DNA of 64,000 nucleotides from Hypericum androsaemum (Eukaryota; Streptophyta; Magnoliopsida; Malpighiales; Hypericaceae). A model generated the notes under the pieces. The model had not been told where the DNA came from, did not search any database, and was given only the letters and a program-made list of their open reading frames with translations. The stretch's first letter is position 1. Each line of letters begins with the position of its first letter. The DNA lies in assembly GCA_963995505.1 (NCBI GenBank), contig OZ023182.1:6440707-6504706 (forward strand). The letters are read 5' to 3'. Positions 12,527 to 23,115 of this stretch are shown in pieces. The position numbers and the translations under genes are program-made.

Positions 12527-13633
12527 CTATGGTGGACGGATGCGCTTATCGATTACTTGAAACTCTATTTCATCTGGGCCTATGCGGAGAAGTAACTTGC
12601 CATTGTGCACATCCACTATTGTATGACAAGTGTTGAGGAATGGATGTCCTAGAATTAATGGGCAACTTGCATTTGCAATGTAGTCCAGCACCACAAAGTC
12701 TACGGGTATGAGAGACTTGTCGACTTCGATTAACACATCCTTCATGATTCCGCATGGCATTGTGATCGTTTGATCTGCTAGTTGAAGGTGCATCTTTATT
12801 GGCTTAAGGCCTCCAAATCTAAGTTGCCCGAATATAGTTAGAGGCATGAGGTTAACATTGGTACCCAAATCACATAAGCAATGCTGAAATTGAATACTAT
12901 CAATATTGCAAGAAATAGTAAAACTTTCTGGATCTTTTAGTTTTGGCAGTATGCCATTTTTTACCAAAGGGGTCGTCTTGCCATCATTCTGCCTCTTCTT
13001 TCTCGCGATGATTTCCTTCAGAAACTCAGCATATTGCGATCTTTTATCTAATATCTCCAAGAAAGAGACACGACTTTGAATGTCCTCCATTGTCTCTATG
13101 AATTCAAGGGCCTTCTTATCGATCACTGCTGCTTTCCTGACTTTTTGAGGTGATGGTGGAGGAACATAAGAATCCTCTTTGTCACTGATATAGACTAGTG
13201 GCTCCTTCTTTTCAGTAACCACCTCATCCTTTATGGCTAGCTTAATCGGTTCAGCACATTCTTTTGAAGTGGGTTTGTTCTCAAATGGTGGCTTTCTCCA
13301 GAGTCTTTGAGGGAATGGAGGTGGAGGAATATACAGTTCATCTTCCTCATCCACACTTCTCAATATGATGGCCATCACTTGTCCTCGCGGGTTCGACTCT
13401 GTATTGCTGGGTTCAGCACATTCTTTTGAAGCGGGTTTGTTCTCAAATGGTGGCTTTCTCCAGAGTCTTTGAGGGAATGGAGGTGGAGGAATATACGATT
13501 CATCTTCCTCATCCACACTTCTCAATATGATGGCCATCACTTGTCCTCGCGGGTTCGACTCTGTATTGCTGGGTAGAGCACCTATTTCTCTTCGAGTGTT
13601 TGCTACAGCCAAATTTTTGAGTTCGATCTCCAT
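12527..13633 (-). pseudogene. Retroelement aspartic protease region (Athila-like)
   Basis: Open frame of 368 codons. Residues 1-110 hold two tandem copies of a 54-residue proline-rich linker. The C-terminal half is a retropepsin-like domain with CDLGTNVNLMPLTIFG in place of the usual D-[ST]-G-A, followed by LQLADQTITMPCGIMKDV and PVDFVVLDYIA and ending VIDKRIRPP. Family knowledge places this after the gag zinc knuckle in Athila polyproteins. It follows the gag frame directly (stop and restart near 13640). No pol follows, so it probably does not support an autonomous cycle. Confidence 0.7.
13249..13572 (-). repeat. Perfect-phase 162-bp tandem duplication
   Basis: Two adjacent 162-bp copies, 13249-13410 and 13411-13572, nearly identical (a few substitutions such as SYI versus LYI). 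The period is exactly 54 codons, so the frame is kept and a proline-rich IPPPPFPQRLWRKPPF block appears twice in the protein. Confidence 0.9.
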
Positions 13634-13642
13634 CTTTTTGAG

Positions 13643-14929
13643 TTACGTTGCCTGCCCCTTCAGGTATGTCTCAAACTCTTGTTGACGCGCCTCACAACGA
13701 TCCATCCGCTGTACAGTTATATTTTTTTGTTGGATGTATTGTTGGACCACCCCCACCAATTGGTCAATCTTACCACCAATTTCCTTGACTTGCTCACCCA
13801 AATATGGCTTTCTGGGTTCTTGATGGGCACCAGTGTTATTTGCCTGCTGGCCAAATCGAGAAAAATTTGGCTGAGCATTCGGTTGCCTAGGGTAGCCTAG
13901 TCTTGGTGGTTGTCTATCAGCAATTGCCTGAAGTTCTTCCATTATTGGGCAGTCATTAGTATGATGTGATTCTTTACAGAGCTCACAGATAGTTTGCAAT
14001 GCAACAGCCTTTTCCTTGTCCTTGGTCAACTTTTCAAATCTTTTGGTAAGTGCCTCAACTTTAGCTTCAAGTCTCATGTTGGCATCCACATCAAGTATCC
14101 CTCGAGTTACTTCCTTATGGGGCTGCCTGTCACGTTTCTTTGGCCACATACTATTGACTTCAGCCATTTCCTCTATTAAGCAAGTAGCTTCATCAACAGT
14201 CTTCTTCAAGAACACCCCTTGAGAGGAGACATCGATATGATCATGGGATGGGCCATCTAACCCGTTGTAGAAGATTTTTATGAGGTTGTTCTGTGGTTGA
14301 AGGAAGGCACTTTGGAGATCCGTGAACCATTCACAGGCTTCATAGATACTCTCCCATCTCCTTGGATAAACGTGTTAATTTTTTGCAAGAGTTTGGCTAA
14401 CTTGGCCAAAGAAAAGAACTTTCGGAGGAAAGCATGGGCCAGATTATTCCAACTCTGAATCGTCTCTCCTTTCAACTTGTTGTACCAAACATGAGCTCGA
14501 TCTTTCAAAGAAAAGTGAAAGAGGCGCAGCTTCAAGACATCATCATTGACATTTTGGATCTTCATAATGTTGCAGATATCTTCAAAGCGAGAAAGATGGT
14601 CTCGAGGGTCTTCGCTTGTCAAGTCGCTAAATTAGACCGAGTTTTGTAATATTCTGATGATGGATCCTGGAATCTAAAAAGAAGTGAGACCTTCAAGTAG
14701 TTGTTGTAAACTATTTGGATTCCCATTCCATGTAGGAACAGATGATTCCAACAACGTCCTTCTTCGCGGAGCGCCCCCTACAGTTTGGAGCGCTCCATCT
14801 TCCATTGTGTGTCATTAATCTCGCTTGGTCTCTCTTCTCACACCTAATTATTCTTTCGAGTACACCAATGTCAACCTCAAGCAAAGTGTTTGTGTCAAGG
14901 TCTAATCCTTCGCTTCGGGTTCTTAGCAT
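13643..14929 (-). pseudogene. Retrotransposon gag, broken
   Basis: Pieces in order on the minus strand: an N-terminal block at 14711-14929 with LEVDIGVLERIIRCEKRDQA; a gag capsid-like block at 14278-14622 (DPRDHLSRFEDIC, FHFSLKDRAHVWYNKL, WNNLAHAFLRKFF); and a C-terminal block at 13643-14215 carrying CELCKESHHTNDC, a short zinc knuckle. A frameshift near 14345 scrambles the sequence after QKINTFIQGDG; the expected continuation is still readable in another frame. A stop or frame break also separates the first two pieces at about 14640-14700. Confidence 0.75.
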
Positions 14930-15023
14930 GTACTAGAGAATCCTGAAAAATAAATCGCACGAAATCAGCAAGTTTGCTACACAAAATCAATTGCTTTTGA
15001 CTGTATGTCCTAAAATCTTAGTT

Positions 15024-15040
15024 CTGTGTCGATGGCGCCA
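15024..15040 (-). other. Primer-binding site, tRNA-Asp type
   Basis: TGGCGCCATCGACACAG on the minus strand immediately follows the putative LTR end. The first seven bases match the usual TGGCGCC start of Athila/Tat primer sites, complementary to the 3' end of plant tRNA-Asp; the later bases diverge. Confidence 0.6.
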
Positions 15041-15046
15041 ATTTGA

Positions 15047-16563
15047 TGTACGCAAAATTACGAATAATTAAATGCACAAACAAATAGTATAGTGGTAAGT
15101 AAGGTTCTTAGAACATTAAATCAAGGCAAGTAATTATGTGAAGCAGAGAAATTAAAGTTTTATAAGGTTGTGAAAGGTCGCAAGTAAATAAACGAGATCA
15201 GAAATACAAATAAAAGATGAGTTATAAATCAATGGAGATAAACGAGCACGATACCCTTATGGACTACCCATTTATGTCGAGACTATAGTTTTTATGAAGT
15301 TCTAACTAGTACCCAGAGTGTTCTAGTGCATCTCCCTAACACTTCCACTTATTAAGAGGATAAAACTAAGCTAGAGTAGTTCATGACTACTAATCAATAC
15401 TTTTACTCATTAATTAGACCAAGAACTAAGCTAAACTCAATTATGAAGTTAACTCCTAGCGAATTATTCCTTAGTATCAAGATTCCTCATTAATACCTAA
15501 GGACATGTCAATTGACTCTTCTGTTGATTCTAATGCTTTTCAGTCTATTATTATCAACTAAATATCATAATCTAAGTGATCAAGTTAGATTAAACATTAA
15601 GATCATCAATTGATAACTATTGCGAAAGATAGTCAGACCATATCCAACATAGACAAGTAATCACATAATTAGGGCATCACACTCTAAGGATAACTACTCA
15701 CTAAGTATATTAACAAAGTACAATAGATTAACGAAGAATATGATAGCAACATAAAGGTAGGGATAGAGAAAGCTTAATCGTGATGATCAAGCCTTGCCAA
15801 TCCTTTTCTCGTAGCTAACTGGAATTGTGACTTTATTAAGCTCTAAAGGCCGTGTCAAAGTTGCAGTAAAAATATGTCTAATAAACCTAAGAGACTATGG
15901 CCTATATATAGCCAAACGACTAAGCTAGAGAATAGGAAAATCTAGAGGAGTTTTCCCTAAACTCGAAGACTTGCTAGCCAAGTAATGAAGTAAATAATAT
16001 AATATAATCCTAGGGCCAAAACAGGAGGCCAAAAGTCGTAGCAAACTAAAATAGATCGAGTCCCCATCTAAAAAGGAAGTCCAAGAAAAACTACCATCGG
16101 AGCTGACCTGGCGCCCGCCAGTGGAGTTGGCGCCTGCCAATGGAACTCTCTGTAATGGACTTGGCGCCCGCCAAGTATTTGGCGCTCGCCGGATCTCTGA
16201 TCAGCTTCGTCGTATCTTTGTATTTTATATTTTTGACCCTCTTCCACTTTGAATTTGACTTTGACTATAAAAGACAAAATATATATCTCTCTTCAAGCTT
16301 TCCAACGGTATCTCATTTGATACATTCGGACACTCGAGCAAAAAGTTATGGCTCTTGTAATATAGTCTCTCGAAATTACCCCTCCAACAGCCTTCATTGA
16401 GCTCCATTTTCCTACAAAATATGACAATGGGTAGAAATCTATTTCCGAACACAAATGTACTAAAATGATCATAAGACTTGACATGACATAATAAAAATAA
16501 CTTAAATTATGACTAAACACACAGGAAACATATAACAAAACATGAGCGTTTACACACTTATCA
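15047..16563 (-). repeat. Putative 5' LTR of the Athila-like element
   Basis: On the minus strand it begins TGATAAGTGTGTAAACGC at 16563 and ends GCGTACA just before TCAAAT and the primer site, giving TG...CA ends over about 1.5 kb. It has no coding potential. It contains a cluster of GGCGCCCGCCA-like palindromic motifs at 16105-16190. No second copy in the window confirms its ends. Confidence 0.5.
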
Positions 16564-17516
16564 GGGAAACACCTTCAAAATCCTCCAAGCGATCAAGGAT
16601 GTTGCTTGTGGCCCGGACCATTTTTTAAGATTTGACCCTCAGTAATTTAGGTATTTTGTATGACCTTGGAGCACTTTTGATTTTAGATATACTTTTGGTG
16701 TATTCTTAGTTTGTACTTATATGGCACTTATCAATATGGTGTATATTGATCTGTGTAATCTGGTACCTAAGATGTGTTATTTTTGGTAACCTTGGGGTGC
16801 GTTTTGGTATCACTTTTAGACATGACTAGAGATTTAGGACATAACAGTTCTGAAAATGCCTATTTGTTCTAGATGTCCTGTCTTGTGTTTGACATGTTAA
16901 TTATCTATTTGTTACGTGTAACAATACATGCTGACATGTTGTTAAAGACAAATTTATCATTAATGACAATAAAAAGAAACCTCGTGACCAAAGATGGAAT
17001 GGGTACCATGCTTTGCCGATATGTTTGTTGACAGGCTATTGTTCCGATCAAATCCAATTAATAGCATACATGCAAAAGAAGGATGAATAACGTGATTAAA
17101 TAAATATAGAAAAGTATAAGATTTGGATGAAGAACCTAGCTACATGATAAAAAGATTTAAAAATTACTAACCTAATTTTCTTGCAGAGAGGCGCGAAAAA
17201 TTCCAGAGAGGGAAAAAAATTGGTGGCGTACAAGAATGTCATGGAAGAAATAAATATGAAAATGGTAATATGGTAAAGAAAAAAAAGTTGATTTCTATCT
17301 TATGACTAATTTTTAGGCTAATAAAATTAAGTGGGACGATAATTTGGGATAAAGTTTGAACAACCTTTTATCTTAGTCTGCCATTTGTAATATCAAAAGT
17401 CGGTTTAGGACATTGTCCAAGCCTATCCATACATGATTACCAAACGCACTTTTGATGATCACAGCCTGGCAAGAAAAAAACACGTGCATCGTAGTGTTGC
17501 CTCTTCCTCTACCTTG
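16564..17516. other. Upstream region of the TPR gene, nothing coding
   Basis: AT-rich with no convincing frame. It holds the presumed distal promoter of the TPR gene. An AGAGAGGCGCGAAAAATTCC block lies near 17185. Confidence 0.45.
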
Positions 17517-17524
17517 CTATAAAA
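17517..17524 (+). promoter_or_regulatory. TATA box of the TPR gene
   Basis: CTATAAAA lies about 120 bp upstream of the ATG at 17646, followed by a pyrimidine-rich leader. Spacing and context fit a plant core promoter. Confidence 0.6.
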
Positions 17525-17645
17525 CCGTTCTTTCCCTCCCAACCAGTAACCTCTCCATACTGAATCTCTCCCTGAAAAGGCCAGATCGTTACACTTTAAT
17601 CAGTAAATTTCTTAAAAAGACAGTTTCAAACTGGAAGAGACAAAG

Positions 17646-18778
17646 ATGTTAATGAGGAGTGCATCGACGCCCAGACTGAACTCGTTGGTCAAGCCGGCGA
17701 TGGAATTCTCGCCGGAGCCGGAGAGCTTCAACCCGAATCCGATACCCAAGACCAGATCCACATCGTTGATTGCCTCGTGCTCCCCTTCCTCCTCCTCCTC
17801 CGCCTGCGTCTCCTCCGACGAGCCGCTCATGAGGATCAAGAGGACCCTCTCCGAGACCGACCTCCGTAGGCCCCCCACGCCGTGCCACGTCAGCTCCCGG
17901 GTCATGGGACCCCCGGTCCTCGAGGAGGAGGACGTAGATGCCGAGTCTTTACTGTCGATCGGATGCGGAGTCTATGACAGTGTGCCCTTCGGGCTTCCGA
18001 TGGGGGGAACCGTTGGCGGCGGTGGTGGTGGTGGAGGAAGGATCTGTGGCGGTGGGGACCGCGGCGGTGCCGATGAGGGGAATCCCAACCGCGGGACGGA
18101 GAATTATTACCAGAAGATGATCGAAGCTAACCCAGGGAACCCGCTTCTCCTTGCCAACTACGCCCGGTTCTTGAAAGAGGTTCGCTTAGTTGCTTAATTT
18201 TACTTACTGGGTAGTGTAAAGTTTTGATTTTTACTTGCTGGGTAGTGTAAAGTTTTGATTTTTATTTACTGGGTAGAGTACGGTTGGCTAGTGTAAAGAT
18301 TCGTGCTTTATTGATGATGGGATGTGTTTGGTTGGAGCAGGTTCGTGGGGATTACTTGAAGGCGGAGGAGTACTGTGGGAGAGCGATTTTGGCTAATCCA
18401 AGTGACGGGAATGTTCTATCCATGTACGCTGATTTGATCTGGGAAAGCCACAAGGACGCTTCTCGAGCTGAGGGCTACTTTGATCGAGCTGTTAAGGCTG
18501 CCCCTGACGATTGGTAAGTGTAATAGTTTAGTGGATGTTGAATGTTTTTTGCATGGGTGGATCTTTTGGATCTCTATGTCCTAACACTAGTGTTTGTTGT
18601 GTTCTTTTGGTGCAGTTACGTGCTAGCTTCGTATGCTCGGTTTCTTTGGGATTCCGAGGAGGAAGACGAAGAGGAAGGGATCAGCGGGGAAGTGGAAGAA
18701 GGTGGTATAAGAGAATTGTTGCAGCCAAGCTTTATCCAGGGGCCTCCCCTTCCCCCTTCGTTAACTGCTGCTTATTGA
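17646..18778 (+). CDS. Tetratricopeptide-repeat protein, plant-specific family
   Basis: Three exons, 17646-18179, 18341-18513 and 18616-18778, encode 289 residues. Junctions keep the frame: FLKE/VRGDYL, and [14 protein letters not shown] across the second intron. The N-terminal half is Ser/Pro/Gly-rich and carries the family motif [15 protein letters not shown] (about residues 62-76) and a polyglycine stretch. From about residue 154 come tandem TPR-like helices: [60 protein letters not shown]. An acidic EEEDEEEG tail follows. TPRs mediate protein-protein contact; the specific function of this family is not known to me. A TATA box lies upstream. Exon 1 is much richer in GC than its surroundings. 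Confidence 0.88.
18202..18280 (+). repeat. Intronic short tandem repeat
   Basis: About 2.6 copies of a 38-40 bp unit (ACTTACTGGGTAGTGTAAAG then TTTTGATTTTT) in the first intron of the TPR gene, just after its splice donor. The last copy is diverged. Confidence 0.75.
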
Positions 18779-19650
18779 GCTGGAAGCTTCACAAGTCTCC
18801 TGTTGAAGTCTTTTGTACCGTATGTTAGATATATTAGCTTCTAAGTTCTAACCGTTTGTGTATACTTCTTCTCGTTTTCCTTCCCCTGCTTTTTGACCGT
18901 TTTCCCTTTCTTATTTGAGTTGTATTAACCGATAGCCATGTCTTGACCTTCTTTGCTCTTGGAATGGAGTATATCTTTTGTAGAAACATGAATAAGAAAT
19001 GGAAGGAATTTTGATGTGATCATTTGTCTCTTTTCTCTGCATTAATATTTGTGAGAATTGTGTTCCTCTTCGAAAGAGAAAACGACATGCCTGTCGAATT
19101 CTGGTAATTGAATGTCCATGGAAACTAAAGAGACACGAGACAAGCTATATTGAGAACTATAATCTGGCTTCCAATGCCAAAATCAGCAGAGGGATGCTTG
19201 GATTTTTGGCTGGAGAGCTGCTCTTTCGCTTGCATCTTGTCTGTTGCAATTACAGTAACCAGAATGAAAAAGAAAAAGAAAAAGAAAAAGAAGACAGTTA
19301 TAAGTGATTCTTGCTGGACGTGTAATTCGGGTCAAACACTAATGTTATACTTTCGACTGACCGTTAAAAAGTTTGGTTTTATCAGTTCATTGTTGTGCCT
19401 GGGGTGAGCCCCTGCATCTGCTAGGTGGTAGATGTTAAAGTTTTGAACCTGAACTTCCTCCGGTCACCGTCGTGGTTGGAGTCGGGTTGTTGGCTATGCG
19501 ACTATTTGATCAAGAAGAATTTTTCTGAAGCAAAATAATTGGTGTAGAATGGAACATCTGACTAAATATATGATCCAACTAGATTCGCAATTGCTAACAA
19601 ACAATGGATAATCTTACTCTTCATCATGCTTTTTATTGTCTCCCCGAGGT
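18779..19650. other. Convergent 3' region of the TPR and ENT genes
   Basis: Contains the 3' UTRs of two genes that converge here. An (AAAAAG)n microsatellite lies at about 19267-19292. No further gene is seen. Confidence 0.55.
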
Positions 19651-20961
19651 TTATACAACCCAAAACCAACCTAGTACCGACCCACCAACTAGCCCAATTC
19701 CTAGGAACACAAGAAGTACGATGGCAGATAACTCAGCTTCGGCTACTGGCACGGATTTGGGAGTTAGGATCATGATGACGCTTGTCAGATAGCCGTTTGT
19801 CACTCCGAGCACGAAGGTCAGAACTACAACTGGTACCTCAGTTTTGAGCCACTTGGGTCCATGGAGGCAAGCTGCGAATAGTGGATAGAACATAAGCCTG
19901 ACAAAGGAACCCCATGTTGCTTTTCTGATGCTCCTTGGGATGTATATAGCAGTCAGAGACTTCCCTACGAAGTCCGAAACGTTGTACACTGTTATCAGCA
20001 ACACCGGATACCAGTCCTGCAGCAGCTTGGATGATACATTCTCAGCTATGAATCCCGGGAAGATCGATAGGGTCACCACATAAATCATCATAATCCCAAT
20101 CGCTGGCCACTGGATTTTCCTCGCTGCAGCCAGGAGGCTTTGTCTCGAGTACGATAATTCATCCGGGAGAAGCTTGTTGTAATGTACCATAACCGGTAAC
20201 TTGTGCAGGACATTGCAGCAGATGGTGCAAAAGAGGATGACACTGGTGCTAATTATGAAATAGAAGTGGGCACTTGTCTGAAGGCCTCGGCGGTTCTGTG
20301 GTAGTGATGCTTTTGTAACAATTCTCAAGATGGAGACAAGAACACCTGCAATTCGGTAGAGAACTTGGTAAGCCGGTATCAGCTTCTATCGCGTTTAATT
20401 GCAGTGAATATACAGACAAAGACGGTCTTAAAAAGTGCAGATGTCGATTTTTACGGTACCTGAAGATGCAGTTCCAGAAAAAACAGCCTGCATATATTGT
20501 TTAGGAAGCTTTCCTGATGATGCTATTAAGCTTCCTCCAACCAAGCCATCTGCTAAACCACAAACCACCACGGATGCAACTACTACCGCAAAGGATCCGT
20601 CGAGCCTTCGATTACTTCCATCGTCGCGCCAAGTCCAGTCAATAACCGGCACCACCATCAACGACATTGCAAACATCGACAATCCAACATTCATTCTCGT
20701 CCTGTAGGTCAGCTTCGTGCCCCATCCACCCGAGCTCAAGACTCCGAGTAGGACCAGCAAAGAAGAACCCATGTAGGCTACGGAAAACACCTTCGCGACG
20801 TGCTTGGCCGGATACAGATATCCAAAGTAGTCCATGGCTGTGATGTATGCATTCCAGGGAAGTAAGTTTCCTGCACCAAGAAGAAAATGGATCAAGTAAC
20901 CAAGCTTACAATTGTCTGTAGGCTCAGGATGGTGAACTTCTCTTCCTTTCTCAACCTCCAT
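19651..20961 (-). CDS. ENT8: Equilibrative nucleoside transporter, ENT8-like
   Basis: Two exons, 20961-20460 and 20345-19651, joined through ASS-G-VLVSILR, encode 398 residues. The protein is strongly hydrophobic with about ten membrane segments. The first carries LIHFLLGAGNLLPWNAYITA, the ENT signature; later come LADGLVGGSL, YPVLLITVYNVSDFVGKSL and TEVPVVVLTFVLGVTNGYLT. ENTs move nucleosides across plasma or internal membranes; close similarity to remembered Arabidopsis ENT8 suggests a plasma-membrane nucleoside carrier. The open frame extends upstream to 21048, but I prefer the internal ATG at 20961 because it puts 31 residues before the first signature, as in ENT8. The upstream ATG would add 29 residues. 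Confidence 0.9.
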
Positions 20962-21701
20962 TTTCTGTGTTCTAGCTGGTCTGTAGCTTAGCCCGAGGGT
21001 CTCATATAAGCGGCGATCACACAAGGTGACGTCGTTTTGATTAGACAAGTAGGGGCCAGAAACAGAATTGATGAGAAAAGTCTTTTTCTAATAGCACACA
21101 CGGAGTCTTTAATCTGTTTTCTGATATGCATATTGTTGTTTTTTCCTGTCTTTTATGTTGGAGTATTCTTTGCTGTTAGTTGTGTTAGTAACATGCTACT
21201 TGCGACTGTTGTGAACTAATTTACAACTGCAGAAAATTCACATATCTATAAGTTGGTGGTTATGAAGATTCTTATATGTATTAGAGTTAATTGCTCGTAC
21301 ATATATGTGGTCATTGTTATCCTCGCACCACCACGTCATGGCCTATTGACAAAGCAAGCCCGTACAAATTTCGAGTCAGATAGGGCGTCATTTGAGTGAA
21401 CGTTTTTGACTGAGAACGTGCCATTGCAAGAGTTTTCACCGACCAGTATGAACATGATTGTCCTGTAGTGAAAATATGTTCTACCCGCATAGCTGGATGT
21501 CTGTCTGTCGGCACAGGATTGGCTTACTTCTATGAACGATTTGGAACCAAAGGACGATGCCGGAATTGATCATAAAATTCCATCCAGATAAACACTCGGA
21601 GTTTTACTTTTGATCATCCAAAGTGGCTAACACGAGCCAGAATAAACGAAGCTGGCGGCTCTACTTACTTGCTGTACATTGATTTGATCGATACACTTGT
21701 G

Positions 21702-21743
21702 ATGGAATCATTCCTCTTTTTTTTATATCGTTATGGAATCATT
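21702..21743 (-). repeat. Micro-insertion with 11-bp direct repeats
   Basis: ATGGAATCATT at 21702-21712 and 21733-21743 flanks 20 bp that read AACGATATAAAAAAAAGAGG on the minus strand. Same architecture as the other micro-insertions, though here bases lie on both sides of the A-run. Confidence 0.5.
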
Positions 21744-21869
21744 TGAGGCTGTGAGGAAAACTTGCCTCTGTAGGGACTGAAAATGGATGGACAGGACAGA
21801 TCCCGAGTTATCAGCAAATTATCTTGCACCACCACTGAGTTGCGGGAATCATGAAAATTTGGCTGATCG

Positions 21870-22420
21870 AGATTTTTCGTTACGACATGCCGAGTGAGTA
21901 AATAAGTACTATTATATTCAAAGCGAGTGCATGCATTTGAGAAGAAAAAAAAAATGTAGTTATTGCCTTCACTTGTTGATCTACTACACATATCAATATT
22001 GTACCCAAAAAATAGGCCGGAAAAAGGTTGGCTTCCAATCGAATATTTTCGTTATGATGTGCCGTGTGAATAAATAAGTACGTTATATTCAAAGCAAGTG
22101 CATACATTTTGGGGGAAAAAAATGTAGTTATTGCTTTCACTTGTTGATCAACTACACCTATCAACATTGTGCCGTAAAATGTAGGCCGGGAAAGGGTTGG
22201 CTTCTAATCACAAAAATTCTACCAATCGATTGTTTTCGTTATGATGTGGCGCGTGAGTAAAATAAGTACAATTTTATTCAAAGCGAATGCACACATTTTA
22301 GAAAAAATGTAGATATTATTCCCGCTTTTTTTAAAAAAGAGTTGCAACCTAATTAGCGATTATTGCGGGATTGTGGCTTTTAACCTCAATAAAACTTCAT
22401 TGCGACAAAACTCAGTGAAA
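21870..22420. repeat. Degenerate tandem repeat, unit about 170-190 bp
   Basis: Three diverged units start at 21876, 22048 and 22235, each with TTCGTTAYGA...GTGAGTAAATAAGTAC, then TTATTCAAAGCGAGTGCA, an A-run and TGTAGTTATT. The first two continue with CACTTGTTGATC-ACTACAC-TATCAA and AGGCCGG-AAAGGTTGGCTT. A partial trailing copy lies near 22480-22540. No coding potential. Confidence 0.75.
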
Positions 22421-22706
22421 AAAAATCGCAATAATAAAAGATGACTTGAAGCGAGTAAATCCGGTGCTATTCGGCTTGTCGATCAACTACACCTATCAGT
22501 GAACACGATGCTGAGAAAAGTAGACCCGAAAAAAAGTTGCTTCCGATTGTTTTGAGTCCGTTGGAGTCAGCTCACAGGTCATTTCCTAACACTTAGTAGG
22601 TCTTGCATAGAATAGATATTTTCAAAAAGAACAGATATTTTCACTGTTAAATAGAAGTGACCAGATTAGAAGAGAAGGGAAGGAATCCAATACCCACATG
22701 GCAACC

Positions 22707-22749
22707 TTGATCATAAACTTTTTTTTTGTTGAGAATATTGATCATAAAC
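22707..22749 (-). repeat. Micro-insertion with 12-bp direct repeats
   Basis: TTGATCATAAAC at 22707-22718 and 22738-22749 flanks 19 bp that read TATTCTCAAC plus an A-run on the minus strand. A plant retroposon 3' end in miniature. Confidence 0.62.
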
Positions 22750-23115
22750 ACTTGGTCCTGCGAATTTTTACCATTTTCTAGATCGGTTCAAATCAAATGA
22801 ACCGACTTAGAAAACGATGATTTCTATCATAATCACATTTAAAATATGATTATATTAATAATAGTTGATCAAAATGGTAAATTTTTAGGAAATTTTGGAT
22901 TAAATCTCACAAATATAAAAAACACAATTAGAAAAATATTTATGACTCGATAGTTAATTTCAGAGGAAAGGCCCAATCGCATTCCAGGCCCACCGATGAG
23001 GATTATAAACCAAGGCCCAAATTATTGGGCCGAGTAACCCTAGAAGCGCCCAAAAACCAACAATTAAGAGACAAAAGCAGAAAAATTAAAGGGAATTAAA
23101 AGAGAGCTGCGCAGG

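Larger units (their letters stand above)
12060..16563 (-). mobile_element. Athila-like Ty3 retrotransposon, gag-protease only, minus strand
   Basis: Read from 16563 downward: a putative LTR, a TGGCGCC primer-binding site, gag, and an aspartic protease domain of the CDLGTNVNLMP type. Only about 0.4 kb further (12115-12129) comes the GTGTGGGGGAG purine tract that in Athila/Tat elements follows pol. No reverse transcriptase, RNase H or integrase lies between, so this is a pol-deleted, non-autonomous derivative. I could not find the matching 3' LTR to the left; the left border is uncertain and may lie anywhere from about 11500 to 12100. Confidence 0.6.
21049..23115. other. Intergenic between ENT and nucleoporin genes
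   Basis: No gene recognised. Contains a degenerate tandem repeat and two micro-insertions listed separately. The last 130 bp before 23116 form a purine-rich leader of the nucleoporin gene. Confidence 0.5.
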
